Positions 1 through 8,904 are shown, numbered from the stretch's first letter. The stretch: 64,000 nt of DNA from Rhodococcoides kyotonense (GCF_900188125.1 NZ_FZOW01000011.1:186001-250000), one strand, 5' to 3'. The notes: generated from the sequence alone by a model not told the origin. Program-made: numbers and translations.

Positions 1-1096
1 GACTGTCCCAGCGCCACTCCTTCTCGACCCAGGCCCGACCTGCGTTCCCCATGGACGCAGCGAGGGTGGGGTCGGACAGGAGGCGCACCAACTTCTCGGT
101 GATCTGTGTCGTCGAGCGGCCGTCGACCACATAGCCGGTCTTGTTCTCCAGCACGGTTTCCGGTGCGCCGCCGGACATGCCTGCGACGACGGGAACACCT
201 GTCGCCGACGCTTCGAGATAGACGATGCCCAACCCCTCGACGTCGAGCCCTGCTCCGCGTGTGCGGCTCGGCATCGCGAAGACGTCCGCGATGGTGTGGT
301 GAGCGGCCAGTTCCGCGGAAGGCACTGTGCCCGTGAAGATCACGTGATCCTCGACGCCCGCCTTCTTCGCCAGATCACGCAATGCGCCCTCGTACGGTCC
401 GCCGCCGACGACGACGAGTACCGCACCGTCGACCCGCTCGCGCACAGCACCGATGGACCGGATCAAGTAGTCCTGTCCCTTACGCGGCACCAGGCGTGAC
501 AGACACAGCACGGTCGGCCGCTCCCCCAATCCGTAGCGCGCTCGAAGCTCCTCTCGCGCTCCGGCGTCCGGCTTGAACCGTTCGGTATCGACGCCGGGCG
601 GAAGATGCTCGAGGGCGGCGCGCGCACCGAACGCAGAGGCGAACCTGCCTCGCGTGTACTTGCTGACGTAGGTCACGGTGTCGACCGAATTGCCGATCGA
701 GCGCAGCGTTCCTCGCCCACCGGGCACCATCGACCATCCCACCTCGTGACCGTGCGTGCTGGCGACGACGGTCTCGGCGCCCGCGCGTCGGACGACGGGT
801 GCCATGACGGCGAGCGGTGCTGCGGCACCGAACCAGACGCTGTCGCACTCGTGCGACTTCACCAGGGCCGCCGCTCGACGCGCGACGAGTGGTGTCGGCA
901 GCATCAGCGTCGTCGGATGCCGAACTACCTCGAAGGGTTGGCGCGCATCGAATTTCACGTGACTGTCGCCACGCCATCGGGGTGCGTAGACCACCAGTTC
1001 TTCGGCGGGCAATCGAGTGGCGAAGCTGTGCAGATACGACTGGATCCCGCCCGGTCTGGGCGGAAAATCGTTCGTCACCAACAAGGTCCGACGCAT
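1..1096 (-). CDS. pimB: GDP-mannose-dependent GT4 glycosyltransferase PimB', 3' end outside window
   Basis: The gene reads leftwards and runs off the left edge, so the C-terminus is missing. The N-terminus is MRRTLLVTNDFPPRPGGIQ, with the glycine-rich acceptor loop typical of GT4 (GT-B fold) mannosyltransferases. Further along is the EGLGIVYLE segment, the E-x7-E nucleotide-sugar motif. In mycobacteria this locus encodes PimB', which adds the second mannose to phosphatidylinositol monomannoside at the inner face of the plasma membrane. The function is inferred from family and synteny. No Shine-Dalgarno precedes the ATG. A TACGCT element sits 6 bases upstream, with TTGACC before it, suggesting a leaderless transcript. 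Confidence 0.88.
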   Translation of the reverse strand, partial: MRRTLLVTNDFPPRPGGIQSYLHSFATRLPAEELVVYAPRWRGDSHVKFDARQPFEVVRHPTTLMLPTPLVARRAAALVKSHECDSVWFGAAAPLAVMAPVVRRAGAETVVASTHGHEVGWSMVPGGRGTLRSIGNSVDTVTYVSKYTRGRFASAFGARAALEHLPPGVDTERFKPDAGAREELRARYGLGERPTVLCLSRLVPRKGQDYLIRSIGAVRERVDGAVLVVVGGGPYEGALRDLAKKAGVEDHVIFTGTVPSAELAAHHTIADVFAMPSRTRGAGLDVEGLGIVYLEASATGVPVVAGMSGGAPETVLENKTGYVVDGRSTTQITEKLVRLLSDPTLAASMGNAGRAWVEKEWRWDS

Positions 1097-1102
1097 TGCT
1101 CG

Positions 1103-1114
1103 AGCGTAGGTCAA
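1103..1114 (-). promoter_or_regulatory. Probable leaderless promoter of pimB
   Basis: On the minus strand the sequence reads TTGACC-TACGCT, then 6 bases, then the pimB ATG. TACGCT fits the actinobacterial -10 consensus TANNNT, and its closeness to the start codon with no Shine-Dalgarno suggests transcription starts at or next to the ATG. The TTGACC abuts the -10, so it is not a correctly spaced -35. Confidence 0.4.
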
Positions 1115-2412
1115 CGAGACTGCGTCGCCACCCACGCCCCCCACTGCCGGACGAAGTCGTCGCCGCCCGTACCCAGAACGTCGGTGAGGACACGATCGAC
1201 GTCGGATTCGGTCTTGGGCCCGTTCGCCATGTGCTCGTACAACGATCGCAGTGCGTCCTCGCCGAATCGCTCGGCCACGAACACCGACACCGACCACGCC
1301 GATTCGTACGCAAGAGTCGACCGTGTGCCTCCCGCGGTGAAGTCCTCGTCGGCGGGGAGGACGGTCGGTGGTCCGCCCGCTGCGACGACCCGACTCAGCG
1401 TCGGAGCGAGACGATCGAACGGCGCTGCACTGTCGCGGTATCCCGAATAGTCGGCGAACCCTTCGAGCATCCACATCGGCGAACCGTCGACCGTCGTCGA
1501 TCTGGCCGCGACGTGTGTCAGCTCGTGGCGCAACACCGACCGCGTCGTGAACTCGGTGAGCCGCTCGGACGCCGCTGGACCGAACACGATCCGTTGGCCG
1601 CTGACCGGTCTGTCCGCCGACACCGTGTCCGAGACCGACACCGCGGCAACGTCACGACCCGCGGCAGACGTGCCGACGGCCGCAGCGAACTCCTCGGACG
1701 ACGCCGTCACGAAGACGACCGCGGTTCGACGCCACCCGTCACCCCAGAAACGCGTCACGGCATCGACCGCGGCAGGTAGTTCGTCGGCGAGCGCCCCGGC
1801 CAGCGCGGACTGTTCCGGATGCGCGACGACGACCGACGTTCCACCGGCCGACGAGACCGGCGTGGTCGTCACCGGCCCGAAATCCCACGGCCCGCGCCAC
1901 GTGTGGCGGTCGATACCCGGAATGTCGGCGTCGGACACGATGCGCCATTCGCCGCCGCGCTCGGCCACGAGAAGCGACACCGGCCGACGCGTCGGGACCT
2001 CGTCGGCGCCGTCGATCGCGTATCTGAGCACGACGGACGGCGCCCAGACGTCGGCCGCATCGAGTGGCGAGGCCACGTCCGACGGAACCGGTGTCTCTGG
2101 GTCGTCGACCAGTTCGTATCCCCAATCGCTCAACGGCACTGCGGCGAGATTGCCTGCGCGAGCGATCTGTTCGTCGAGGAACTGTGGGGGTGCATCGGGA
2201 TCGACCACGTCCTTCAACGCCTCGACGTCGTTCGACCGCACTGCCGCCGCCCAGCGATCCAGAAGTTGTTCGACGCCGTCGCGTCGCTGCTCCTCGTACG
2301 GGTTGGTCGGTGGGTCCGGGGTACCCGAAGGCGCGATGTCGGCTTCTGGTGCGCCGCAGGCCGCGAGAATCCCCATCACGACGACAACGGCCGCGACTCG
2401 AAGACGAGTCAC
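1111..2412 (-). CDS. Secreted lipoprotein with NTF2-like and HExxH metallopeptidase-like domains
   Basis: The chosen GTG start gives a short lipoprotein signal (VTRLRVAA, a hydrophobic run, lipobox ILAACG). An in-frame GTG at 2448 would overlap the upstream gene by 17 bases and lengthen the n-region to no purpose. Residues roughly 30-160 resemble an NTF2/SnoaL-like fold. The C-terminal half carries HELTH followed about 20 residues later by LEGFADY, the HExxH...E arrangement of gluzincin zinc peptidases (MA clan). It sits between pimB and ripC, where M. tuberculosis has Rv2189c. It is probably anchored outside the membrane. The substrate is unknown, and an inactive role cannot be excluded. Confidence 0.78.
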   Translation of the reverse strand: MTRLRVAAVVVVMGILAACGAPEADIAPSGTPDPPTNPYEEQRRDGVEQLLDRWAAAVRSNDVEALKDVVDPDAPPQFLDEQIARAGNLAAVPLSDWGYELVDDPETPVPSDVASPLDAADVWAPSVVLRYAIDGADEVPTRRPVSLLVAERGGEWRIVSDADIPGIDRHTWRGPWDFGPVTTTPVSSAGGTSVVVAHPEQSALAGALADELPAAVDAVTRFWGDGWRRTAVVFVTASSEEFAAAVGTSAAGRDVAAVSVSDTVSADRPVSGQRIVFGPAASERLTEFTTRSVLRHELTHVAARSTTVDGSPMWMLEGFADYSGYRDSAAPFDRLAPTLSRVVAAGGPPTVLPADEDFTAGGTRSTLAYESAWSVSVFVAERFGEDALRSLYEHMANGPKTESDVDRVLTDVLGTGGDDFVRQWGAWVATQSR

Positions 2413-2431
2413 GGCCGGCCGAGGTCGACGA

Positions 2432-3511
2432 TCAGTAGCGCCGAGCACCGTAGTACGGGAACGACGCCATCGATTGGACCTTGACGGGGACGCCGAACGT
2501 CGACGCGTGCAGCACGTTGCCGTTGCCCGCGTACAGCCCGACGTGCGACGCGTCGGGGTAGAACAGGACGACGTCGCCCGGCTGGAGATCCTTCTGGTCC
2601 ACCGGCGTTCCGCCTTGCGCCTGGGCCTGACTCGACCGAGGGAGCGTCTTGCCGATCTGCTTGTAGGCCCACACGACCAGACCCGAGCAGTCGAACCCGT
2701 CGGGTCCTGTCGCGCCCCAGACGTACGGCTTGCCGATCTGCGTCATGCCCGCCTGCAGCGCGGACGCGCCGGATCCCGGGACGAGGCTCTGCAACATCTT
2801 CCCGAGATCGAACCCCGGTGGCAGCGGCGTACCAGCAAGCGCTGCCTGCTGATCGCTCGACAACGCACTGTAGGCAGCCATGACCTCGGCCATCTGGCCC
2901 TGAAGTTCGCTCTGCTTCGCCTGCAGGTCGTCCGAGACCATCTTGGCTTGCTCGGCAGCGGTGCGCGCCTGATCGGCGGCCTGCTGAGCGGCTTGTTCGG
3001 CCGCGGCGGCGTCCGATGTGGCTTGCTTGAACTGTTCGACCTGACGGGCGGTCTCGGCCGAGATCACGTCGAGCGCCGACATCTGGTCCAACAACTGCTG
3101 CGGCGAATCGCTGACCATGACTGCGAAGAGACGGTTGGTGCGGCCGCCCTGATAGTTGACGTTCGCGACCTTGTCGATGGCCGGCTTCAGCTGCGCGAGC
3201 GCCGCTTCGGCTGCATCCAGCGCGGCTCGATGAACGTCGACGGAAGCCTCGGCGTCCTTCTGTGCTGCGTTCTTGCCGTCCAGATCGATCTGAGCGTTGT
3301 GCAAGGCCTCGGTCGTCTGCTCGGATTCACGCGACAGGTCCGCAAGGCGGGTCTGGGCGTCCGACGCGGTGTTGATCTCCGGTGCTGCCGGAGAGACCTC
3401 GGGCTGGGCATGTGCGATTGTCGTCGGGCTCGCGAGGAGGCATGCGGCCAGCGCGGCAGTCAGGACGGCGCGCTTCGATCGAGTGACGCGCTTGACGGTC
3501 GGTGTCGCCAC
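2432..3511 (-). CDS. ripC: NlpC/P60 peptidoglycan endopeptidase, RipC-like
   Basis: This 359-residue exported cell-wall hydrolase corresponds by position and architecture to mycobacterial RipC (Rv2190c). A signal peptide ends near AHA-QPEV (residue 35). A long Ala/Gln/Glu-rich coiled coil follows (about 45-220), then a C-terminal NlpC/P60 domain. The catalytic residues visible are Cys275 (FDCSG), His323 (DASHVG) and His335 (VLHAS). NlpC/P60 enzymes of this type cut stem peptides, and the coiled coil is the usual FtsEX-interacting regulatory segment. The GTG at 3511 is chosen because GGAGAG lies 10 bases upstream and the same CTCGTGGCG context occurs at the next hydrolase gene. The longer frame would begin at 3544. 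Confidence 0.85.
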   Translation of the reverse strand: MATPTVKRVTRSKRAVLTAALAACLLASPTTIAHAQPEVSPAAPEINTASDAQTRLADLSRESEQTTEALHNAQIDLDGKNAAQKDAEASVDVHRAALDAAEAALAQLKPAIDKVANVNYQGGRTNRLFAVMVSDSPQQLLDQMSALDVISAETARQVEQFKQATSDAAAAEQAAQQAADQARTAAEQAKMVSDDLQAKQSELQGQMAEVMAAYSALSSDQQAALAGTPLPPGFDLGKMLQSLVPGSGASALQAGMTQIGKPYVWGATGPDGFDCSGLVVWAYKQIGKTLPRSSQAQAQGGTPVDQKDLQPGDVVLFYPDASHVGLYAGNGNVLHASTFGVPVKVQSMASFPYYGARRY

Positions 3512-3822
3512 GAGAAGGTGACTCTCCGTTCTTGCAGTGACCACCGAGTCCTGACTTCGACAATCAGGCCATCGGTGGGGATAACGATTCGAGAACGAAC
3601 CATACCCATGAGTAACGATGCGTGGGGAGGTTTGACATGAGGAAATTCGGAGAATTTACATACCTGCGGTCGGCAAAGTACCTCCGAACAACTTCGCTAG
3701 GCTACGAAATGTGGTGGTCGCTGTCCATTCGACGCGAATCCGTTGTGGGACCTCACAACAGGGCCACACCCACAGCACGACGCTCAGCACATTCGTGGCT
3801 ACATTTTTCCCGGAAACGACGA
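3512..3822. other. Intergenic region without a recognisable gene
   Basis: The stretch between ripC and the next hydrolase gene holds the ribosome binding site and presumably the promoter of ripC at its left end and a terminator hairpin at its right end. The few short open frames here have no ribosome binding site or family resemblance. I see no riboswitch upstream of ripC comparable to the one upstream of the neighbouring hydrolase gene. Confidence 0.6.
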
Positions 3823-3870
3823 GAGCAGCATCGGGAGTCCGAGCCGGTGGGCTCGATCCCGATGCTGCTC
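3823..3870 (-). terminator. Hairpin terminator after the riboswitch-controlled hydrolase gene
   Basis: A 14-bp perfect stem (GAGCAGCATCGGGA at 3823-3836 with its complement at 3857-3870) encloses a second small stem GAGCC/GGCTC. It lies about 35 bases beyond the stop codon of the gene ending at 3905. There is no clean U-tract, as is common for actinobacterial hairpin terminators. Confidence 0.65.
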
Positions 3871-3904
3871 GTCGATCGATCATGCGCGCGCGTCGATCAC
3901 GACG

Positions 3905-4483
3905 TCAGTAGCGGCGCGCTCCGTCGTACGGCATCGACGCGACCGGTGCGACCTTGACCGGAACACCGGACGTGGACGCGTGGACGACGTTGCCGTTGCC
4001 GACGTAGATGCCGGAGTGCGATCCGCCGTAGAACGAGATCACGTCACCGGGCTGGAGGTCGGACTGTGACACGGGTGCGCCAGCCGCGGCCTGGTCGTAG
4101 CTCGTACGAGGCAGGCTGATACCTGCCTGCTTGTACGCCCACTGGACGAGGCCGGAGCAATCGAAGGAGTCCGGACCGGAGGCGCCGTAGACGTACGGTG
4201 CACCGATCTTGGACTCGGCAGCCTGAACTGCCTTGGCAGCAGGCGTGACCTGCGGAGCAACGCCCGCGGGCGCTCCGGGAAGACTGGGAACAGCAGGCAG
4301 ACCGGGAATCTCGGTCGGCAGCGGCGGAAGGCCCGGGATCTCGGGGATCTCGAAGGTTCCGACACCGGGAATGGTGATGGGAGCCGCCATTGCGGGGGCA
4401 GCGGGAAGAACGACCGCGCCGGCTGTGATCGCGCCGGCTACGAGAACACGACGCAATGAACGGGTTGAAGTATGTGACGCCAC
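3905..4483 (-). CDS. Short secreted NlpC/P60 cell-wall hydrolase under c-di-AMP riboswitch control
   Basis: The 192-residue product has a signal peptide (VASHTSTRSLRRV, a hydrophobic run, APAMA-API) and a Pro/Gly/Ile-rich linker (about 35-75, PEIPGLPPLP-type repeats). The C-terminal NlpC/P60 domain carries Cys109 (FDCSG), His156 (GGSHSG) and His168 (VVHAS). It lacks the coiled coil of RipC, so it resembles the short RipB/RipD-type hydrolases. The frame can be opened upstream to 4600, but that region is the aptamer of the riboswitch. The GTG at 4483, preceded by GGAG, matches the context of the ripC start and gives a normal signal peptide. The product presumably cleaves peptidoglycan peptides outside the membrane. 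Confidence 0.85.
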   Translation of the reverse strand: MASHTSTRSLRRVLVAGAITAGAVVLPAAPAMAAPITIPGVGTFEIPEIPGLPPLPTEIPGLPAVPSLPGAPAGVAPQVTPAAKAVQAAESKIGAPYVYGASGPDSFDCSGLVQWAYKQAGISLPRTSYDQAAAGAPVSQSDLQPGDVISFYGGSHSGIYVGNGNVVHASTSGVPVKVAPVASMPYDGARRY

Positions 4484-4502
4484 GAGAAAGGTGTTGCTCC
4501 GT

Positions 4503-4668
4503 TTCTTCCAATCATCCGCCGACCGAGTTAGCTGACGGGTTCGGGCTGGGAAGATCAGCCCTACCCACCGGCTCGCGAGTAGCGATTCGGCGGGATTCAC
4601 CCCAGTGGAAATCGGGTTCCCGGTTCGGGTCTCTCACGAGAGCCCGATTAGGCGGTGACTTGCGACGC
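4503..4668 (-). promoter_or_regulatory. c-di-AMP riboswitch (ydaO-yuaA class)
   Basis: The minus-strand leader contains, in order, the conserved blocks of the ydaO-yuaA aptamer: CCGGGAACCCGATTT, GGGGTGAATCCC, GCCGGTGGGTAGGGCTG and CCCGAACCCGTCAGCTAAC. A TCTTCC segment pairs with TGGAAGA near the downstream end. This class binds cyclic di-AMP and in actinobacteria controls cell-wall hydrolases such as Rpf and NlpC/P60 proteins, usually as an OFF switch. The aptamer ends about 20 bases before the GTG of the hydrolase gene, so control could be by transcription attenuation or by hiding the ribosome binding site. The 5' boundary is approximate. Confidence 0.88.
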
Positions 4669-4779
4669 CACTCCTGTGTGGATTGGCGAGACTCCGCAAG
4701 GTCTCAGGAAGGTTACGAAATGGCATACGCCCGTGTCGACCCCGACGCGCTGGGTAACGCCCAATAGTTCGATTTTGGA

Positions 4780-5061
4780 CTACACAGCGCGCTGGTCGGT
4801 GTCTTGGTCACGACGCGATAACGACTCGCTGCGACCCGCCGAATTCTCGTCGGTCACGAGCCGCAGACGGGGCACCATTCCGGACTCCGCGAGAACCCCC
4901 ATCGCACCGAGTTCTTCCTGGTCGATGTCGATTTTCGGGGCACGCGAACCCACACGAACACTCTCCCCCGAAGGCCATCCGGGAGCACCCAACAGCACCG
5001 TGACGACACAGTCCCCGCACGCGATGTCTCGAACCTTGCAATCGCTGCAGTCGACAATCAT
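4780..5061 (-). CDS. Small conserved protein with four-cysteine N-terminal cluster, unknown function
   Basis: This 93-residue protein starts MIVDCSDCKVRDIACGDC, with cysteines 5, 8, 15 and 18 in a C-x2-C-x6-C-x2-C pattern that could bind zinc or an iron-sulfur cluster. The rest contains a predicted helix (QEELGAMGVLAESGMVPRL) and a charged tail. The ATG at 5061 is chosen because GAGGA lies 5 bases upstream; the frame continues to 5115 without support. It lies 110 bases upstream of the riboswitch on the same strand. I do not recognise a named family. Confidence 0.72.
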   Translation of the reverse strand: MIVDCSDCKVRDIACGDCVVTVLLGAPGWPSGESVRVGSRAPKIDIDQEELGAMGVLAESGMVPRLRLVTDENSAGRSESLSRRDQDTDQRAV

Positions 5062-5197
5062 GTGATCCTCGTCTCTTTCGTTGGTCAAGGGCCCGTTTCG
5101 GCCGTCGAGAGGCAACCTAGCGACGCCCTCCGACAGACTCCGGACTGCGGAATGTCGAACGGGATATGTCGGTGCCTCCGTCTAGCGTCCAGATCTT

Positions 5198-6940
5198 GTG
5201 AGCCTTCCGATTCAGCTGACGTTCGACGAACTGGACACACCTCTGCACCAGACCACCTTCGTCGTCGTGGATCTGGAGACGACGGGCGCGAGTGCCGACA
5301 CCGAGGCGATCACCGAGATCGGTGCGGTCAAGATCCGTGGCGGTGAGGTCATCGGCGAGTTCGCCACCCTCGTCGATCCAGGCCGTTCCATTCCGCCGTA
5401 CATCGTCGAGCTGACGGGCATCACCACTGCCATGCTGATCGGCGCCCCACGCATCGAGCGAGTACTGCCCGCATTCCTCGAGTTCGCCCAGGGTGCCGTC
5501 CTGGTGGCGCACAATGCCCGATTCGACATGGGGTTCCTGCGTGCCGCTGCCAGTCGTCTCGACGTCGCCTGGCCCAAGTTCTCGGTGTTGTGCACCGTCA
5601 AACTGGCCCGTCGCGTTCTCACCCGCGACGAGGCACCGTCGGTGAAGCTCTCGGCCCTGTCGACGCTGTTCGAGGTGAGTACCAGGCCCACGCACCGCGC
5701 CCTCGACGACGCCCGCGCCACCGTCGACGTCCTGCACGCGCTGATCGAACGAGTGGGGAATCAAGGCGTACACAGCTACGCCGAACTGGTCGACTACCTC
5801 CCCAACGTGTCGTCGGGTCAGCGCGCGAAGCGACATCTGGCGTTCGACCTGCCGCGAAAACCCGGTGTCTACTTGTTCAAGGGGCCGGGCAGCGAGGTCC
5901 TCTACGTCGGCACGTCCACCAACCTGCAACGGCGCGTCCGCAACTACTTCACCGGCTCCGAGACGCGAGGGCGGATGAAGGAGATGGTCAGCCTCGCCGT
6001 CGGCGTCGACCATGTCGAATGCGCCCACGGTCTCGAAGCAGGCGTCCGCGAACTCAGACTTCTCAGCGCGCACATCCCGCCGTACAACCGGCGGTCGAAG
6101 TTCCCGAAGAAGGGCTGGTGGATCACGACGACGGCCGAGGCCTTCCCACGGCTGTCGATCGTCCGCGTCCCGACGCCAGGCTCACTCGGCCCCTTCTCGG
6201 CGCGCGCCGACGCAGCCGACGCGGCAGCGCTGGTGGCCGAGTACGCCGGGATCCGTACGTGCACCACACGGCTGTCCGCGTCGAAAGTCCACGGAACCAA
6301 CTGCCTCCCGACCGCGGTCGGAGGGTGCGCGGCAGCGTCGGCCGGAATACTGACAGCTCTGGAGTACGCGCCGTTTCCGGACAAGTTCCTCGCGTTGGCG
6401 GCCGGACTCGACGACACGGTTCTGCTCGAAGCCCGGTCCAAGGTCGTCGACCTCGCCGGCGCCGAACTCTTCGAGTCCGCGGCGCGGCTCCGGGATCGCC
6501 TCGCGGTCCTCGCCGACATGCTGGCGCGGATGCACCGGCTCGCGGCCGTCGCGTCGATCGCGGAGCTCGTCGCTGCGCGTCGGACACCGGACGGCGGGTG
6601 GGAGTTGGCGGTCATCAGATACGGCCGTCTCACCGGTGCTGCCGTCGCTCCACGACGCGTGCATCCCATGCCCGTCGTCGAGGCGATCACCGCGTCCGCG
6701 GAAACCGTGGTCCCGGATGCCACTCCGCTCCGCGGCGCATCCCCCGAAGAAGTAGCCCTCATCGTGCGCTGGCTGGGCTCCGACGGCGTGCGGATAGTAA
6801 GGACTACCGACGGATACGCAGAGCCACTCCACGGGGCAGGCAGTTGGAGGCAGTGGTGCAGTACCGTCCGCGAGGTCTCTCGCCGCGAACACGCCGCATA
6901 CGACAGCCATGGACGCGGTGGTGATTGGCACGCCCTCTAA
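5198..6940 (+). CDS. DEDD exonuclease fused to GIY-YIG (UvrC N-terminal-like) nuclease domain
   Basis: The protein of 580 residues combines a DnaQ-like DEDD 3'-5' exonuclease at the N-terminus ([30 protein letters not shown]) with a UvrC-type GIY-YIG domain at about 220-310 ([19 protein letters not shown]). It matches the actinobacterial Rv2191 family. DEDD domains degrade DNA from 3' ends, and GIY-YIG domains make single-strand incisions. The fusion suggests a repair or proofreading accessory nuclease, but the physiological role is not established. It starts at GTG ([11 protein letters not shown]), divergently from the Cys-rich gene. TAGCGT lies 9 bases upstream. Confidence 0.88.
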   Translation: MSLPIQLTFDELDTPLHQTTFVVVDLETTGASADTEAITEIGAVKIRGGEVIGEFATLVDPGRSIPPYIVELTGITTAMLIGAPRIERVLPAFLEFAQGAVLVAHNARFDMGFLRAAASRLDVAWPKFSVLCTVKLARRVLTRDEAPSVKLSALSTLFEVSTRPTHRALDDARATVDVLHALIERVGNQGVHSYAELVDYLPNVSSGQRAKRHLAFDLPRKPGVYLFKGPGSEVLYVGTSTNLQRRVRNYFTGSETRGRMKEMVSLAVGVDHVECAHGLEAGVRELRLLSAHIPPYNRRSKFPKKGWWITTTAEAFPRLSIVRVPTPGSLGPFSARADAADAAALVAEYAGIRTCTTRLSASKVHGTNCLPTAVGGCAAASAGILTALEYAPFPDKFLALAAGLDDTVLLEARSKVVDLAGAELFESAARLRDRLAVLADMLARMHRLAAVASIAELVAARRTPDGGWELAVIRYGRLTGAAVAPRRVHPMPVVEAITASAETVVPDATPLRGASPEEVALIVRWLGSDGVRIVRTTDGYAEPLHGAGSWRQWCSTVREVSRREHAAYDSHGRGGDWHAL

Positions 6941-6992
6941 GCTCGTCCACGTCACGTGCGTAACAACGTGTCCCCGGTCGTGAAGGAGCCCC

Positions 6993-7268
6993 ATGATCAA
7001 CGCCATCGTCATGATCGACGCCGAGGCGAGCGCCATCCCCGAGACCGCTCAGGCCGTCGCCGACGTCTCCGGAGTCACCGAGGTGTACTCGTGTGCAGGA
7101 GATGTCGACTTGATCGCCATAGTGAAGGTCCGCGACCATCAGCAGATCGCCGACGTCGTCACCGGACGGATCAACAAGGTGCCCGGAGTCCTCAACACTG
7201 CGACGCACATCGCGTTCCAGTCGTATTCCAGTGCCGATGTCGAGGCAGGGTTCTCGATCGGCGAGTAG
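6993..7268 (+). CDS. Stand-alone Lrp/AsnC ligand-binding (RAM) domain protein
   Basis: The 91-residue product (MINAIVMIDAEASAIPE, GVTEVYSCAGDVDLIAIVKV) is only the effector-binding and oligomerisation RAM domain of the Lrp/AsnC family, with no helix-turn-helix. Such SraA-like proteins bind amino acids and can modulate full-length Lrp regulators. GAAGGAG precedes the ATG. It is co-directional with the nuclease gene 52 bases upstream and convergent with trpD. Amino-acid sensing next to trpD is suggestive, but a direct link is inference. Confidence 0.85.
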   Translation: MINAIVMIDAEASAIPETAQAVADVSGVTEVYSCAGDVDLIAIVKVRDHQQIADVVTGRINKVPGVLNTATHIAFQSYSSADVEAGFSIGE

Positions 7269-7286
7269 CCGCTCGGTCCAGTTCGC

Positions 7287-8360
7287 TCAGTCCAATTCGT
7301 TGGACCGCGTGACCCACCGCGCGAGCACGTCCGCCGCGGCGCCCGAATCGATCGCCTTCGCCGCGCGCGTGAGTCCCGACGCCACGGCGGGCGCAAGACC
7401 GTCGGCAGCCAGCCCGGTCGTGATTCCTCCGTGCGCAGCCAGGGCCGCTGCTGCGTTCAGCAACACAGCATCGCGAACAGGACCGGTCTCACCCGCGAAC
7501 ACCGCACGTGCGACGCCTGCGTTGTACTCGGCATCGCCACCTCGCAGCGCCTCGATCGGCACGAGGTCGAGGCCGAAGTCTCGGGGGTCGAGGGTCGTGA
7601 CCGTCACCGAACCGTCGGACACCACGTGCACAGTTGTCGTCGTCGACAGCGTGATCTCGTCCAGACCGTCGTCGCCGCGCACGACGAGTGCGCTCGTCCC
7701 TCTCTCGGCGAATACTCCTGCCACCACAGGCGCAAGCGCCTCGAATGCGCACCCGATCAGTCCGGCCTTCGGTCGTCCTGGATTGGTCAGTGGACCCAGA
7801 ACGTTGAACACCGTCGGAATCCCGATCTCCTTGCGCGCAGGCCCCGCGAATCGCAATGCCGGGTGATAGACGGGTGCGAAGCAGAATCCGATGCCGACGT
7901 CGCGGACACTCTGTGCCACACCGGCCGGTCCCAGACCGAACTTCACTCCCAACGCCTCGAGCACGTCCGTCGTGCCACTGCGAGACGACGCGGCCCTGTT
8001 GCCGTGCTTGACGACGGGAGCTCCCGCCGCAGCGACGACGACCGCCGCCATCGTCGAGATGTTGACCGTGTCCGCACCGTCGCCGCCCGTACCCACGACG
8101 TCGACCGAATTCGGTTCGCTGGCAACGAGATTCGCATGTCCGAGCATGGAGTCGGCGAGACCGCGCACCTCGGCGGACGTCGGGCCCTTCATCTTCAGTG
8201 CCACACCGAACGCTGCGATCTGCGCCGCAGTTGCGTTGTCGGACATGATTTCGTCCATCGCCCAGCCGGTGTCGGCGGCCGACAGATCGATCGCCGACGT
8301 CAATGCCCCGAGAATGGACTTCCATGTCCGCTGCGACTCACCGGTCTTCGGATCGGTCAT
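7287..8360 (-). CDS. trpD: Anthranilate phosphoribosyltransferase
   Basis: This enzyme transfers phosphoribose from PRPP to anthranilate in tryptophan biosynthesis. Diagnostic motifs are the PRPP-binding VGTGGDG (89-95), KHGN (118-121) followed by RAASSRSG, and the Mg-binding DDGLDE. At 357 residues it has normal family length. GGGGAG lies just before the ATG. No other trp gene is adjacent, as in M. tuberculosis, where trpD also stands apart from the trp cluster. Confidence 0.96.
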   Translation of the reverse strand: MTDPKTGESQRTWKSILGALTSAIDLSAADTGWAMDEIMSDNATAAQIAAFGVALKMKGPTSAEVRGLADSMLGHANLVASEPNSVDVVGTGGDGADTVNISTMAAVVVAAAGAPVVKHGNRAASSRSGTTDVLEALGVKFGLGPAGVAQSVRDVGIGFCFAPVYHPALRFAGPARKEIGIPTVFNVLGPLTNPGRPKAGLIGCAFEALAPVVAGVFAERGTSALVVRGDDGLDEITLSTTTTVHVVSDGSVTVTTLDPRDFGLDLVPIEALRGGDAEYNAGVARAVFAGETGPVRDAVLLNAAAALAAHGGITTGLAADGLAPAVASGLTRAAKAIDSGAAADVLARWVTRSNELD

Positions 8361-8439
8361 GTTCTCCCCGTGTCTTCCTGCGCTGACGTCTGGCCGGCCG
8401 ACGCATCTTCAGGCCCGTACCGTGCGCACGAAAGCTTAG

Positions 8440-8904
8440 TCAGGAGCTTTTCTCCACGCCCGCACCAGGTTGCAGCACATCCCAGCCGAGAACGACCCCT
8501 CCCCGTCGCTGCGCCAGACCTGCCATGCGAGACCGCTCCTGCGAGCAGTGCAGCGCGTCGACGATCTGGACTCGCTGCAGCGTCACCGCTACTCCGTCGT
8601 CGACGGAGGTCTCGGAGACAGCTTCGGGCACACCGTCGGCGACGGCGTAGCCGTCCTGTGCGGCGATCGTCGCCGCATCGTCGACGGTGTCGCGCGGCAG
8701 CACGAGATGATGCCGCAACACCGCCTCGCTGTCTGCGACGAATCCCTTCGTTTCGGTTCCGCGGTCCAGTGCGGAAGAACAGGATTCGGCGTCGTCGAAG
8801 GACGACGCCACTACCACCAAATCGCCTCGCGTGGGGTCCAGAGGTAGTGCCTTCGCGCGCGAGAACACTCGCCGGAACCAACCGCCGCCACCGTTCGTTG
8901 ACAT
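8440..8904 (-). CDS. Uncharacterised 154-residue protein upstream of trpD
   Basis: The ATG at 8904 ([20 protein letters not shown]) has GGAAGG upstream and is preferred over the frame start at 9045, which would run through the divergent ctaE promoter region. No signal peptide or membrane span is visible. The segment [10 protein letters not shown]...AAQDGYAV (64-88) is loosely reminiscent of the HHL...GYEV core of the RNase E inhibitor RraB, but the match is too weak for a call. It precedes trpD by 79 bases on the same strand. Confidence 0.7.
   Translation of the reverse strand: MSTNGGGGWFRRVFSRAKALPLDPTRGDLVVVASSFDDAESCSSALDRGTETKGFVADSEAVLRHHLVLPRDTVDDAATIAAQDGYAVADGVPEAVSETSVDDGVAVTLQRVQIVDALHCSQERSRMAGLAQRRGGVVLGWDVLQPGAGVEKSS

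Noticed and set aside
1547-3640. 697-residue plus-strand frame
   Set aside because: It runs antisense to the lipoprotein and ripC, has Ser/Thr/Arg-rich shadow composition, no ribosome binding site and no family motif.
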